Positions 25,753-34,815 of a DNA stretch of 64,000 bases are shown piece after piece. The notes beneath the pieces were generated by a model. That model was not told the DNA's origin, did not search any database, and saw nothing but the letters and a program-made list of their open reading frames with translations. Source of the DNA: an uncultured Collinsella sp. (GTDB lineage Bacteria > Actinomycetota > Coriobacteriia > Coriobacteriales > Coriobacteriaceae); contig CATXID010000001.1 of the NCBI GenBank assembly GCA_958369225.1, positions 579,638 to 643,637 on the forward strand, written 5' to 3'. Each line of letters begins with the position of its first letter. The stretch's first letter is position 1. The position numbers were made by a program, and so were the translations under genes.

Positions 25753-25756
25753 GACA

Positions 25757-26980
25757 ATGGAAATGGAAAAGTTCATCAACACGGGTATTGCTGAGGGCTG
25801 GGTTCGCAAAACCGACAATAGCGAGCGCAAGTTTATTAACGGTCAGAACCAGGATTGTCCAATTTACGAGGTGCGCGTCGATAAGTTGCATTTCAATGTG
25901 CAGAATGGACGAATTGCTACCTTCATTTCGCGCTATCAGGCAGAGCATCCCGAGGGCCTGCCTCAGGATCAAACGGAGCTCGATAACCTCATTGCGGGTA
26001 TGGTCGAGGCGGATAACCCCAAGCATCTTAAGACGACCATGTTGGATATTAAAAACAAGGGCCAACAACAATCTGCGATCATCTTGACCAACGGCGTTGT
26101 CATTGACGGTAACCGTCGTTTTACCTGCTTGCGTAAGTTGTCTGCTGCCGAGAACACCCTTCGCATGCTGCGCTGCTGTGTGTTCCCCGATACCTATGAC
26201 GAAAATGCCATTAAGGGCCTTGAGCTCGAGATTCAGCTGGGCGAGGACACCAAACAGGAATATGATGCCATCTCTCGTCTGGTAGATATCGATAGGTGGG
26301 TCAATGAAGGGCGTATGACGGCAGAAGAATATGCCAAGCATGCCAATATGAAGCAGAGCGAAATGAAGAACAGTCTCGCTCAAATCGATATGTTGAAAGA
26401 TTTTCTTGAGTTCTGCGAGGCTCCCGGCGCATTTCATATTGCCCAGGACCTTAAGTTGCAAGGCCCTATCGAGTCGCTTACGACCAGGCTTGGTAAGGTC
26501 AAGAACAAGGACGATCGAGAAGAGATTAAAAATGCCGTGTTTGCAAATTTGTTGTGTCAGACGCTCGGTGACCGCACGCGTGAGGTGCGCGAGTTTATCG
26601 ATAATTTGATTGATGACGACAAGCTGCGCGAAGAGCAGCTGGATTATACCGTTGAGGTTTTGGAAAGGCTTGAGGAAAAGCCCGAAGACGTGGTTGTCAC
26701 TACGGAATATCTTCGCGATACGTTTGGCTCTGACACGCGTTTGAAAGAGGGGATGAAGGCGTCTAGAACCGTTGCCCGCACGAAGGCCGGCAATCGTAAC
26801 ATCAAAAACGGACAAGTGCGCGCCGTCCGCAACGCACTCTCGAATGTTGGCGAAGTTGACGTGGAAATACTACACAAACTGGAGCCCGAACAACTTGCCA
26901 ATATGCAGGATGGGCTGCAGTCCCTTCTTGAGAAAGCCCAGGAAGTTCTCGATGTCGTCCAAAAAACTCTAGAAGGCTAA
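25757..26980 (+). CDS. ParB-like (DGNRR) protein of the BREX-like island
   Basis: This 407-residue protein has a ParB/sulfiredoxin-like core at about residues 35-165: VDKLHFNVQNGR, SAIILTNGVVIDGNRRFTCL and VFPDTYDENAIKGLELEIQLG. The DGNRR box corresponds to the GxxR nucleotide-binding motif of ParB-like folds, some of which are CTPases and others nucleases. The C-terminal half is helical and charged (KNKDDREEIKNAVFANLL, LEEKPEDVVV). Its ATG overlaps the context of the preceding stop by four bases, and the helicase starts 3 bp after its stop, so ParB-like protein and helicase are a tight pair. It might load or position the helicase on DNA (inference). Confidence 0.75.
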   Translation: MEMEKFINTGIAEGWVRKTDNSERKFINGQNQDCPIYEVRVDKLHFNVQNGRIATFISRYQAEHPEGLPQDQTELDNLIAGMVEADNPKHLKTTMLDIKNKGQQQSAIILTNGVVIDGNRRFTCLRKLSAAENTLRMLRCCVFPDTYDENAIKGLELEIQLGEDTKQEYDAISRLVDIDRWVNEGRMTAEEYAKHANMKQSEMKNSLAQIDMLKDFLEFCEAPGAFHIAQDLKLQGPIESLTTRLGKVKNKDDREEIKNAVFANLLCQTLGDRTREVREFIDNLIDDDKLREEQLDYTVEVLERLEEKPEDVVVTTEYLRDTFGSDTRLKEGMKASRTVARTKAGNRNIKNGQVRAVRNALSNVGEVDVEILHKLEPEQLANMQDGLQSLLEKAQEVLDVVQKTLEG

Positions 26981-26983
26981 GCA

Positions 26984-28861
26984 ATGCGTTTATATCAGCG
27001 AGGCGGACAAATCTATCTTGATCCCGAGCCTCTCGATGCCGACTCTCTGCGTCGCAATGCTCGCTTTAAGATGACCTGCAGGGCATACGTCAGATGTGTC
27101 GTTAAGGGTCATATTTTGCTTGAAGAGATCGGCAACTATACGGAGTTCGAAAAGATTGTTGGCAAGTTATCGAAGGTTGCCAGCCGTCTTGGTGTGGCGC
27201 TATCGGTCGATGAGGACCTTCAGGACGGCTTTACGCAGATTCGCGAACTTGCCGAGCAACGTTCGCGTTTGGGGAATGAGATCAAACGCGGCGATCACAA
27301 GCACGATGCCCATCTCGCAGAGTTCTCGGAGGTCGTCGATGCCGCCATGGTGCGTCCGCTAAAGGATCGTCAGATGCGCGACGCGTTTTTCTTGGCAACG
27401 ATGGGACGTGCGGGAAACTTCTCGGTGCCGGGGTCGGGTAAAACGGCGACCGTGCTGGGTGCATTTGCCTTTTTGGCGGCCCGCAGCATGGTCGATCGCA
27501 TTATGGTCGTGTGCCCAAAAAACGCATTTGATTCCTGGGCGACGGAGTGGGGACTGTGCTTTGGTGATAAGCGGCCGCTCAGCTTGTTTACGACGCAAGA
27601 CGATGCTTACCGAAAGCTTGGTAAGTCTGACCGTCGGAGCTATATTCGCGCTCGTGTGGGCGGTTGCAATTTGCTGCTTGTGAATTACGAGGCGGCTATT
27701 GGCGTTGCCGAGGAACTCAGTAAGGTCGCTGGAAATCGTACGCTTTTGGTGTTCGACGAAATCCATCGCGTTAAGCGCGTTGGCGGAAAGCAAGCTAACG
27801 CGGCTCTCGTGGTTTCCAAGAGTGCTCCCTATACGTTTGCCCTGACGGGCACGCCAATTCCTAACGGATATATCGATATTTACAATATGTTGCACATTCT
27901 GTATCCGCGGGAGTATGACAACTTTTTTGGCTTTGAGAAAAGCGAGCTCAAAAATGCCGAGGACTCGGACATTGAGCTCGTGAACAACAAGCTGCAGCCG
28001 TTTTATTGCCGTACGACCAAGGATGACCTAGGCGTCCCGAGGGCTGAGCCCGACGAGCTTATCAAGGTGTCGTCTGGCGAGCGTACGAATCTACTGCTCG
28101 GCGTTATTAAAAACCGTTACCGTCGCAACAAGCTGACCTTGATGCTGCGTGTGCTGCAGATGGAAAACGATCCGATTGACCTGCTCGAAACGCTTAATCC
28201 CGAAGACTATCGTTGGATTATCGAAGAAGACGAGGAGACCGGCGAGGTCGATGCCGTCGACTACTCCGATAAGATTGTGGGCATGATTCGATCTGCCGGG
28301 GCATCGAGCAAACGTGCTCGATGCTGCTCTCTTATTGGCGACTTGGTGGCACAGGGGCGCTCGGTTATCGTCTGGTGCATTTTCATCAAGAGCATGTCCG
28401 ATCTTCAGCGCGGTCTGGCTGGTATGGGGATTGAGGCGCGTACGATTAACGGCCAGGATGACCTTGTCTGTCGTTCGGCAGACCTGGATGACTTTAGGGC
28501 TGGCAAGTTTCCCGTACTCATTACCAATCCTCATACGCTTGCCGAGTCTGTCTCGCTGCATTCGATTTGTCACGATGCCGTGTACTACGAGTACAGCTTT
28601 AATCTGGTTCATTTGCTGCAGTCCCGCGATCGAATCCACCGTTTGGGCCTGCCGCAAGATCAGCAGACAAGGTACTACTACCTTTCGGAAGATTACGACC
28701 TTGGAAAACCCGATCCATGGTCGCTTGACGAGGAAATATATACTCGCCTGCGCGAAAAAGAGAACACCATGCTCAGGTGTATTGATTCCGAAATACTCGA
28801 GACGCAGCCTACCTCTCAAGAGGATTTGGATGCTATTTTCGCCGGTTTGTTTGATGACTAG
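26984..28861 (+). CDS. SNF2-type DEAD/DEAH helicase of the BREX-like island
   Basis: This 625-residue protein has a helical N-terminal region (1-125), then a superfamily 2 motor. Motif I is SVPGSGKTATVLGAFAFL (about 147), motif Ia VVCPKNAFDSWATEWG, motif II LVFDEIHRVKRVG (DEIH), and motif III FALTGTPIPNGYIDIYNMLHILYP. The second lobe has SVIVWCIFIKSMSDLQRGL and motif VI HLLQSRDRIHRLG, characteristic of SNF2-like translocases. SNF2-like helicases also occur in DISARM, and helicases called BrxH in BREX types 2, 3, 5 and 6; this position next to a ParB-like gene is unusual. All catalytic motifs are intact. It presumably translocates on DNA. Confidence 0.88.
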   Translation: MRLYQRGGQIYLDPEPLDADSLRRNARFKMTCRAYVRCVVKGHILLEEIGNYTEFEKIVGKLSKVASRLGVALSVDEDLQDGFTQIRELAEQRSRLGNEIKRGDHKHDAHLAEFSEVVDAAMVRPLKDRQMRDAFFLATMGRAGNFSVPGSGKTATVLGAFAFLAARSMVDRIMVVCPKNAFDSWATEWGLCFGDKRPLSLFTTQDDAYRKLGKSDRRSYIRARVGGCNLLLVNYEAAIGVAEELSKVAGNRTLLVFDEIHRVKRVGGKQANAALVVSKSAPYTFALTGTPIPNGYIDIYNMLHILYPREYDNFFGFEKSELKNAEDSDIELVNNKLQPFYCRTTKDDLGVPRAEPDELIKVSSGERTNLLLGVIKNRYRRNKLTLMLRVLQMENDPIDLLETLNPEDYRWIIEEDEETGEVDAVDYSDKIVGMIRSAGASSKRARCCSLIGDLVAQGRSVIVWCIFIKSMSDLQRGLAGMGIEARTINGQDDLVCRSADLDDFRAGKFPVLITNPHTLAESVSLHSICHDAVYYEYSFNLVHLLQSRDRIHRLGLPQDQQTRYYYLSEDYDLGKPDPWSLDEEIYTRLREKENTMLRCIDSEILETQPTSQEDLDAIFAGLFDD

Positions 28862-28876
28862 TTTTGAGAGTTTGCC

Positions 28877-31498
28877 ATGAAGCTTGCAGATATTACATCC
28901 GAGCTGCTGCATTTGTTTGCAGGTCAGGACGCCGATTGCGGGGGCGCCATTGTTGTATGGCATGATCCGTCCGGTGAATTTGAGGATATGCTTGCAGATT
29001 TGGAGCTGCCGGGCGTCAGCGTTCTCGTTGATCGCGAGGGTGGTCGGTTTGCTATCAAGCGTAAGCTCAATGGTGACTTGGGCGGACGTAAGGTGCTTAT
29101 ATATCGTCGCTGCGTAGGGGAGCCGTCTGGCGATTGGCTGGCGGATGTTGAAGCGCGTTGCGTCCCGTTTGCCGCCGACTATGTTTCTGTGCAGCTACGC
29201 GAGATCGGCGCGGTTGATTCGTATGAGATGCGCGCGGCGCTTGAATCCCATAAAGCTTTTTTTGCCAAGCGCCGCAACGTTATAAAGCTCAACAAGTTGC
29301 TACATTCATCGAGAGAAGTCGCTGTTGAGACCGTCGATGAGCTTGAACTTGGCATTTTGGCTACCTGCTTGGGTGTCAGCGAGCTCGATCCCGCGGCAAT
29401 CGTATCAGGCTATTTGGCACTCCTGCACGAGGGCAATGCTGATCAGGTGGTTGTCCTACTTGCTGAATATGAGATGAATGGCTATTTCTGCGAGCTCATT
29501 CGTCATTGGTGTGGTTTTGAGGGGAACGCGCTCGAGCTATCTCGTGTTCCCGAGTTGCTGGTCCACGTGTTGCTCACCGCCTGCTCACGGTCGGTGACGG
29601 GTGGATGTCTGGACGCGCTGTCGGGACGCTTCTCTTCCCAGGCTGTTCACGCCGCGTTCTGCCGCGCTTGCGTTGATCATTGGGTTCGTGGCGGTAATCG
29701 TCTATTGCTGTTGAGTATGACAACGGCGGTAGAGCGTGAGCTTGAGCTTGGAAAGATACTCGCTGACGTTGGTCTTGACTGTATTGCCGGAGCCGACGTC
29801 TTTCCCTGCATCGATGCCGCCATTCTGCGCATGCTGTTTGAGCGGGTACGTCTGTCTGTGGATGCTGCTGATGAGGTTTTGTCGGTCGTCGTCTCTCGTC
29901 GCGGATCGCTCTGGTATGAGGAACTTGCCTGCTATTATCGCGGCGTTTCGGCTGCAGCTCATATGCAGCGTTTTTATCGCGACCATGTAGAGGGTTTTGC
30001 GGGCATGGGGGCTTTGGCCCTTTGGGGTTCTTATGTCAGCGATTTCTATCGCATGGACGCTTGGTACCGTGAGCTGGTGACAGAGTTCGCCGGTGCCTTT
30101 AGAGCGGGGGAGTACGAGCTCGATGAAGACTTCCGCGCCTGCTTTGAGTCGATGGAAGCTTTGTATAAAGGCTGGTTTCTTAAGGAGCTCTCTCGCCGTT
30201 GGGCAAGCGCATCGGGCGACGCATTGGGCTTGCAGGGATATGTGAAAGGTATTCCGCGTCAGGTTGATTTTGATCTGAGCTACGTTGAGCCCGCGAATCG
30301 CCGCGGAAAGCGTATTTGGGTCATCGTATCTGATGCTTTGCGCTATGAGGTTGCTGCAGAACTCGCCGAGCGTCTTGAGCGCGAGACAAAGGGTCAGTGC
30401 GAGCTTGGTGCCGTGCAAGGCGTGTTTCCTTCGATAACCAGATGCGGTATGGCTGCCTTGTTGCCTCATGGAACGATGCGTTACGAGGCATGCGGAGAGG
30501 CAGGATCGGGCTTTGGCGTGCTTGTTGACGGGGGGCGCGTCGATACCATCGAATCCCGCCAAAAGGTGATTGGCAAGCATTATGAGGGCGCTGTTGCGGT
30601 TCGCTATGACCGTTTTGTCGGCGAGATGGACCGTGCCGAACGCAAGAAAGCCGTGGGAGACGCGAACGTTGTCTATATCTATCACGATCTCATTGATGCC
30701 ATTGGTGACAAGGCCGCAACCGAGCGCAGGGCGTTTCATGCCTGCGATGAAACAATTGACGAGTTATCGGTGCTGGTCAAGCTCATTGTGCGTGAGTTTA
30801 TGTCGTCTCGAATCGTCATTACGGCAGATCATGGGTTTCTGTATACCGCAGAGCCGCTTGCCGAATATGATCATACGAGTGTTGCGGACGTGGCGGGTGA
30901 CGTCATTGAGGCTGGACGCCGCTGGGCTGTTGCCTCGAGCGATTCTGAGTCCGATACGCTGCTTAAGGTTGCTCTACCCGCTTCTGCTGGTAGCCTCGTG
31001 GGCTTTTCGCCACGTGAATGCGTGCGTTTGCGACGTCCCGGCGGAGGCGAGAACTTTGTCCATGGCGGCATCTCATTGCAGGAGATGTGTGTGCCGGTCT
31101 TGACCTTTAGCAATAAGCGCGCCGGAACGCGTGGCTTTGTCGCATCGAGCCCCGTTGGCTTGTCCCTCGTTACGCAACTTGAATCCATCTCGAATACGTC
31201 TTTCTTCCTGGAATTTCTGCAAGATGAGGCGGTGGTCGGCAAGATTCTTCCTGCGAACTATGAAGTGTTTGTTGTCGATCGCAGCGGAAACCCTGTAACC
31301 GACATTGCAAGAATCGTAGCCGATTTGACTGAAGTCGATGCGAGGGCGCGCCGCTTTAAGGTAATGCTGACGGTGCGTCCAACCGTTGAACTTGATGAAC
31401 GCGCGGAGTATGCACTTTGCCTGAAAAACGCGGATAGCGGCGAAGAGCGTGTTCTTCAGACGCTGCACTTCCATGTTTATCTGGGTCGTGAATGGTAA
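28877..31498 (+). CDS. pglZ: BREX phosphatase-like protein PglZ
   Basis: This 873-residue protein is the defining member of BREX. The N-terminal domain (about 1-140, IVVWHDPSGEFEDML ... DWLADVEA) is followed by a helical middle. The alkaline-phosphatase-like core holds RIWVIVSDALRYEVAAELAERL (about residue 475), SITRCGMAALLPHG, NVVYIYHDLIDAIGDKAATERRAF, RIVITADHGFLY, and HGGISLQEMCVPVLTF. The metal-binding Asp/His residues are all present. Length is typical (about 850-900). It is the last recognised gene of the island. Being downstream of the ParB/SNF2 pair, with no brxL after it, is atypical for type 1. Confidence 0.95.
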   Translation: MKLADITSELLHLFAGQDADCGGAIVVWHDPSGEFEDMLADLELPGVSVLVDREGGRFAIKRKLNGDLGGRKVLIYRRCVGEPSGDWLADVEARCVPFAADYVSVQLREIGAVDSYEMRAALESHKAFFAKRRNVIKLNKLLHSSREVAVETVDELELGILATCLGVSELDPAAIVSGYLALLHEGNADQVVVLLAEYEMNGYFCELIRHWCGFEGNALELSRVPELLVHVLLTACSRSVTGGCLDALSGRFSSQAVHAAFCRACVDHWVRGGNRLLLLSMTTAVERELELGKILADVGLDCIAGADVFPCIDAAILRMLFERVRLSVDAADEVLSVVVSRRGSLWYEELACYYRGVSAAAHMQRFYRDHVEGFAGMGALALWGSYVSDFYRMDAWYRELVTEFAGAFRAGEYELDEDFRACFESMEALYKGWFLKELSRRWASASGDALGLQGYVKGIPRQVDFDLSYVEPANRRGKRIWVIVSDALRYEVAAELAERLERETKGQCELGAVQGVFPSITRCGMAALLPHGTMRYEACGEAGSGFGVLVDGGRVDTIESRQKVIGKHYEGAVAVRYDRFVGEMDRAERKKAVGDANVVYIYHDLIDAIGDKAATERRAFHACDETIDELSVLVKLIVREFMSSRIVITADHGFLYTAEPLAEYDHTSVADVAGDVIEAGRRWAVASSDSESDTLLKVALPASAGSLVGFSPRECVRLRRPGGGENFVHGGISLQEMCVPVLTFSNKRAGTRGFVASSPVGLSLVTQLESISNTSFFLEFLQDEAVVGKILPANYEVFVVDRSGNPVTDIARIVADLTEVDARARRFKVMLTVRPTVELDERAEYALCLKNADSGEERVLQTLHFHVYLGREW

Positions 31499-31525
31499 GT
31501 GGGGGCTGAATAGGGAGGCTGCATC

Positions 31526-31747
31526 ATGAAGATCGAAGTTGATGTCGGTCAGCTGCGCGAGAGTCTGCTCGATCGTGCGGGGAGCGCGACGGCCGCGGGC
31601 TTTCCGGCTGCCATGCTCGACGTGATGGATATCGAGGACGAGTCGCCCCAAGAGTTCCTAGCCCGAGCCGAACGCGAAGGCCTCGACCTCTGCGACTTTG
31701 CCGTCGATGATGAGGACGACGGCTATGACACGGACGAGGACTGGTAG
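31526..31747 (+). CDS. Small highly acidic protein
   Basis: This 73-residue protein has about one third Asp and Glu, with an acidic C-terminus (DFAVDDEDDGYDTDEDW). The ATG is preceded by GGGAGGCTGCATC. No family is recognised. It lies 27 bp behind pglZ in the same direction, so it could be the last gene of the island, perhaps an acidic DNA-mimic-like or assembly factor (speculation), or an unrelated flanking gene. The codon use is more GC-rich than the island, which favours the second. Confidence 0.65.
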   Translation: MKIEVDVGQLRESLLDRAGSATAAGFPAAMLDVMDIEDESPQEFLARAEREGLDLCDFAVDDEDDGYDTDEDW

Positions 31748-31763
31748 CCGCGATTGAACTTCA

Positions 31764-31863
31764 ACCCCATCCCCCTCAATAAGTTGCGGTGGAATAGGGA
31801 CTGAAATGGCTGTTCAGAAGCCTATTCAGTCCCTATTTCACCGCAACTTATGGGTGGGGATGG
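31764..31863. repeat. Large imperfect palindrome, AGTTGCGGTG family, copy 1
   Basis: TAAGTTGCGGTGGAATAGGG begins the left arm (31780-31806) and CCCTATTTCACCGCAACTTA ends the right arm (31824-31850); 25 of about 27 positions pair. CCATCCCC and GGGGATGG extend it outside. It sits between convergent genes and may terminate both. A second copy is at 49591-49658, also between convergent genes. Confidence 0.75.
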
Positions 31864-33465
31864 CTACGACGCCAGCGTGGCGATGACGGCTTCGTCGCCG
31901 GCGTATATGAGGGTGTTGCCGTCGGGAATGATCGTTTGGCCGTCGCGCTTGAGCATCACGACGATAAAGGGGTGCTTGCCCTGCGGCACATCGCGCAGGC
32001 GCAGCCCCGCCAGGCGACCGTGGGACGTAACGGTGACTTCGCGCAGCGTAACCTCGGCACGCTCTTCAAACGTTGGCGCGGCCATAACCAGAAGGTCGCC
32101 TTCTTCGATGACGGTGTCGCCGTTGGGCAGCACCGGGTGCGCGCCGTCGCGCAGTACCAAGACCACCAGCATGTCCGTGGCGCTGCCAATATCGGCGAGC
32201 GAGCGTCCGGCAAACGGATGTCCAGCTCCCACCTTGAGCTTGACGAACGACATGCCGTCCTCGTCGCGGTAATCGTTAAAGGTGCGGCGCACGTCGCCTT
32301 CCGCGTCGATCATGTCGAGCTTCTTTGCCACCGCCGGCAGCAGCGAGCCCTGCACCACAATGCTCGACACAGCAATCACAAACACCAGGTCAAATAGGTC
32401 GTGCCCACCGGGAACGCCGGCTACCACGGCAAAGAGGCTAAATACGACCGAAGCCGCGCCGCGCAGCCCCGCCCAGCTTACGAGTGCGACCTGGCGAGGG
32501 TTCGTCTTAAAGGGTGCCAACAGCATGCCCACGGCGATGGGGCGGCTCACAAAGAGCATAAACGCCATGAGTGCCAGGCCCGGTAGCAACATTTGCGGCA
32601 GGCGCGCGGGCGTCACGAGCAGGCCGAGCAAGAAGAAGATGGTCATCTCGGCCATCTCGGTAAGAGTGTCGAAGAAGTGCGCCATCTCGACCTTGCCGGT
32701 GATGTCGCTCGCACCCAGCACAATTCCGGCAAGGTACACGGCCAAAAAGCCGTTGCCACCCAGATAACTCGGCAGTGCGTAGGCGACGATCGCCACAGCG
32801 AACAAGAAGATGGTCTGCGCACCCTCGGCTGTTGCATGTGTGCGTTCGATCAAGCGGCCCGATGTCCAGCCGATGACAAGGCCCAGGCCCACACCTAGGA
32901 TGATTTGCTTGGCCAGCAGCACGGGGATGTTAACGTCGCCGCCCGCCGCGAGGGTCGCGAGCACGGCGGTGAGCATGTAGGCGACGGGATCGTTGGAGCC
33001 CGATTCGACTTCGAGCAGCGAGTCGGTGCCGCCCTTTAGCGAAAGACTGTGCTCGCGCAGCACGCTAAAGACGCTGGCCGCGTCGGTGGATGCCACGACT
33101 GATCCCAGCAGCAGGCCGCCGATCCAGTCGAAGCCCAGTACAAAGTGCGCGAACACGCCCGTGATGCCAGCGGTGATGACGACGCCGAGCGTGCTCAGCA
33201 GCACCGCGGGCACAGCGACAGGTTTGGCGCGGTCGATGTTGGTGTTAAAGCCGCCGTAGAACATGATGAACAGCAGCGCCGTGCTGCAGACGGTTTCGGT
33301 GAGCGCATAGTCGCTAAAGTCGATGTGCGCCGGACCGTTGACGCCCAGCAGCATGCCGAGTGCGATAAAGATGAGCAGGGTGGGGAAGGGGAGCTTTTTG
33401 CCGACGGGCTTGATGGTCAGGCACAGAATAATGACGAGCCCGATAAAGAGAAGTATCTGGTTCAT
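31864..33465 (-). CDS. K+/H+ antiporter, CPA1 (NhaP2/CvrA-like) with RCK-C domains
   Basis: This 533-residue protein has about 12 transmembrane helices (residues 1-385). These include the cation/proton exchanger core GSVVASTDAASVFSVLRE with the conserved Asp pair region, VESGSNDPVAYMLTAVLA, and SWAGLRGAASVVFSLFAVV. Two C-terminal TrkA-C (RCK-C) repeats (about 395-533; AGRSLADIGSATDMLVVLVLRDGAHPVLP and AGLRLRDVPQGKHPFIVVMLKRDGQTIIP) bind a small ligand in relatives. It should export K+ or Na+ against protons at the cytoplasmic membrane. It is monocistronic, convergent with the end of the defence island. Confidence 0.9.
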   Translation of the reverse strand: MNQILLFIGLVIILCLTIKPVGKKLPFPTLLIFIALGMLLGVNGPAHIDFSDYALTETVCSTALLFIMFYGGFNTNIDRAKPVAVPAVLLSTLGVVITAGITGVFAHFVLGFDWIGGLLLGSVVASTDAASVFSVLREHSLSLKGGTDSLLEVESGSNDPVAYMLTAVLATLAAGGDVNIPVLLAKQIILGVGLGLVIGWTSGRLIERTHATAEGAQTIFLFAVAIVAYALPSYLGGNGFLAVYLAGIVLGASDITGKVEMAHFFDTLTEMAEMTIFFLLGLLVTPARLPQMLLPGLALMAFMLFVSRPIAVGMLLAPFKTNPRQVALVSWAGLRGAASVVFSLFAVVAGVPGGHDLFDLVFVIAVSSIVVQGSLLPAVAKKLDMIDAEGDVRRTFNDYRDEDGMSFVKLKVGAGHPFAGRSLADIGSATDMLVVLVLRDGAHPVLPNGDTVIEEGDLLVMAAPTFEERAEVTLREVTVTSHGRLAGLRLRDVPQGKHPFIVVMLKRDGQTIIPDGNTLIYAGDEAVIATLAS

Positions 33466-33790
33466 GGATGGTGTCCGCTCCTGGGTGGTTTGCGTGGCAC
33501 GGTCAGTTGTCTGCGGTTATTTGTACCCAAAGATGGTGGGTTTATGGGCTTGGATTGCGGGCGTGCGCATTTTCGACACGAGACCGCGACGCGAGCGTCG
33601 CTGGTTGGGGCGCTGCATCAGACGGCGTGGCGTGAGCGGTGCGGGTTGACGGGCGTGCGCCGGCGACCGTTGACGGTATGCAACCCTTTCCAGCTTTATT
33701 GCAACGGAGTACAATGGGTAACGTTTAAGTTCAACTTGAAGTTTTAGTTGCGGCGCCGGGCTTCGGCCGTAATGCAGGGAGAGGCGTACC
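33466..33790. other. Divergent intergenic region
   Basis: This gap holds the start of the leftward antiporter gene and the promoter of the rightward metallophosphatase. TACAAT near 33711 is a possible -10. An AAGTT/AACTT palindrome near 33727-33740 could be an operator. Nothing else is recognised. Confidence 0.4.
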
Positions 33791-34630
33791 ATGGCGATCT
33801 ATGTGACATCCGATGCTCACGGGCACGTGCGTGCGCTTGACGAGGCCCTGTCCAAGATTTCGCTGGCGTCCGACGATACGCTGTACGTGCTGGGCGACAT
33901 GATCGATCGCGGGCCCGATCCGGTTGGCGTTATTAAGCTCGTGCGCTCGCTGCCCAACGCTCGCGTGCTCAAGGGCAATCACGAGCAGATCATGCTCGAC
34001 GCCATCATTGGCCAAGATCCGCTCGATGCCGAGACATGGGATATCAACGGCGGTTGGACTACCCGTCAGCAGCTCAACGATATGGAATTCGAGGCGTACG
34101 AGGAGCTCGTGCGTTGGATGGCGACGCTGCCGCTCTACGCAGTGGCCGAGACTGATGAGCGTCCGTACCTGCTGGTACATGCCGGCATCCAGACCGAGGC
34201 GGCGCGGGCGTTTTTGCTTGAACATGGGGTTGATTGTGCCGATGGTGCGGGGGCGGTGAATGCTGATCGCGAACTGCTGAAGCAGATGCTTGCCGTGCAG
34301 TCGTCCGATGACCTGCTGTGGATTCGTCACGGCTATTGGGATGCGCCGACGGGGTTGCTTTCTGCCGAGGGCAAGGGTCCGGTCGTGGTGAGCGGCCACA
34401 CGCCAACGGTGTCGCTCGGGCGTTACTGCGAGGTAGGCGGCCTGGCGGGGCTCGACGAGGAGTCGGGGCGCGGACAGATTGTGCGCCTGGGCGGCGAGGA
34501 TACCGCCGGCGTGCCCGATCGCATCGATATCGACTGCGCCGCCGCCACCGGCTCCGAGTTCGGCCGCGTGGGCATCCTGCGCCTGGATGATGGTGCGGAG
34601 TTCTACGCGAACATCAACCCGGGCGAATAA
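33791..34630 (+). CDS. Calcineurin-like metallophosphatase (PPP type)
   Basis: This 279-residue protein has the di-metal phosphoesterase motifs in order: YVTSDAHGH, YVLGDMIDRGPDP, VLKGNHE, LLVHAGIQ and VVVSGHTPT. This is the arrangement of serine/threonine phosphatases and of diadenosine tetraphosphatase. The ATG is preceded by GGGAGAGGCGTACC. Substrate (protein or dinucleotide) cannot be decided. A terminator follows 130 bp later. Confidence 0.9.
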   Translation: MAIYVTSDAHGHVRALDEALSKISLASDDTLYVLGDMIDRGPDPVGVIKLVRSLPNARVLKGNHEQIMLDAIIGQDPLDAETWDINGGWTTRQQLNDMEFEAYEELVRWMATLPLYAVAETDERPYLLVHAGIQTEAARAFLLEHGVDCADGAGAVNADRELLKQMLAVQSSDDLLWIRHGYWDAPTGLLSAEGKGPVVVSGHTPTVSLGRYCEVGGLAGLDEESGRGQIVRLGGEDTAGVPDRIDIDCAAATGSEFGRVGILRLDDGAEFYANINPGE

Positions 34631-34650
34631 TCGGTGCAAAGGGTAGCTAA

Positions 34651-34681
34651 TTTGGGACGGGGCTTTTTTGGCTACTTTCGA
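34651..34681 (+). repeat. GGGACGGGGCTTTTTTG dispersed repeat, copy 1
   Basis: TTTGGGACGGGGCTTTTTTG followed by GCTACTTTCGA recurs in inverted orientation at 45908-45939 with only a couple of differences. It is 20 bp after the metallophosphatase stop. Confidence 0.6.
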
Positions 34682-34758
34682 AGAGTAGCGCCTTCTTGCT
34701 CGGTAAGCGCTAGAAATGAGGAGCGTCTGCGTCCTCGGCAGCGCGAAAATGCTCGAAA

Positions 34759-34803
34759 AACCGTCGCAACGGAGTCAAACGACGTCGCGACGGTTCTTTT
34801 TTG
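34759..34803 (+). terminator. Intrinsic terminator after the metallophosphatase gene
   Basis: AACCGTCGC (34759-34767) pairs with GCGACGGTT (34787-34795), followed by CTTTTTT. Confidence 0.85.
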
Positions 34804-34815
34804 GCTGCCCGCTGG

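Noticed and set aside
14666..31498. BrxL gene
   Set aside because: No Lon-like protease gene is present in the island or in its flanks within the window; the SNF2 helicase is not a BrxL.
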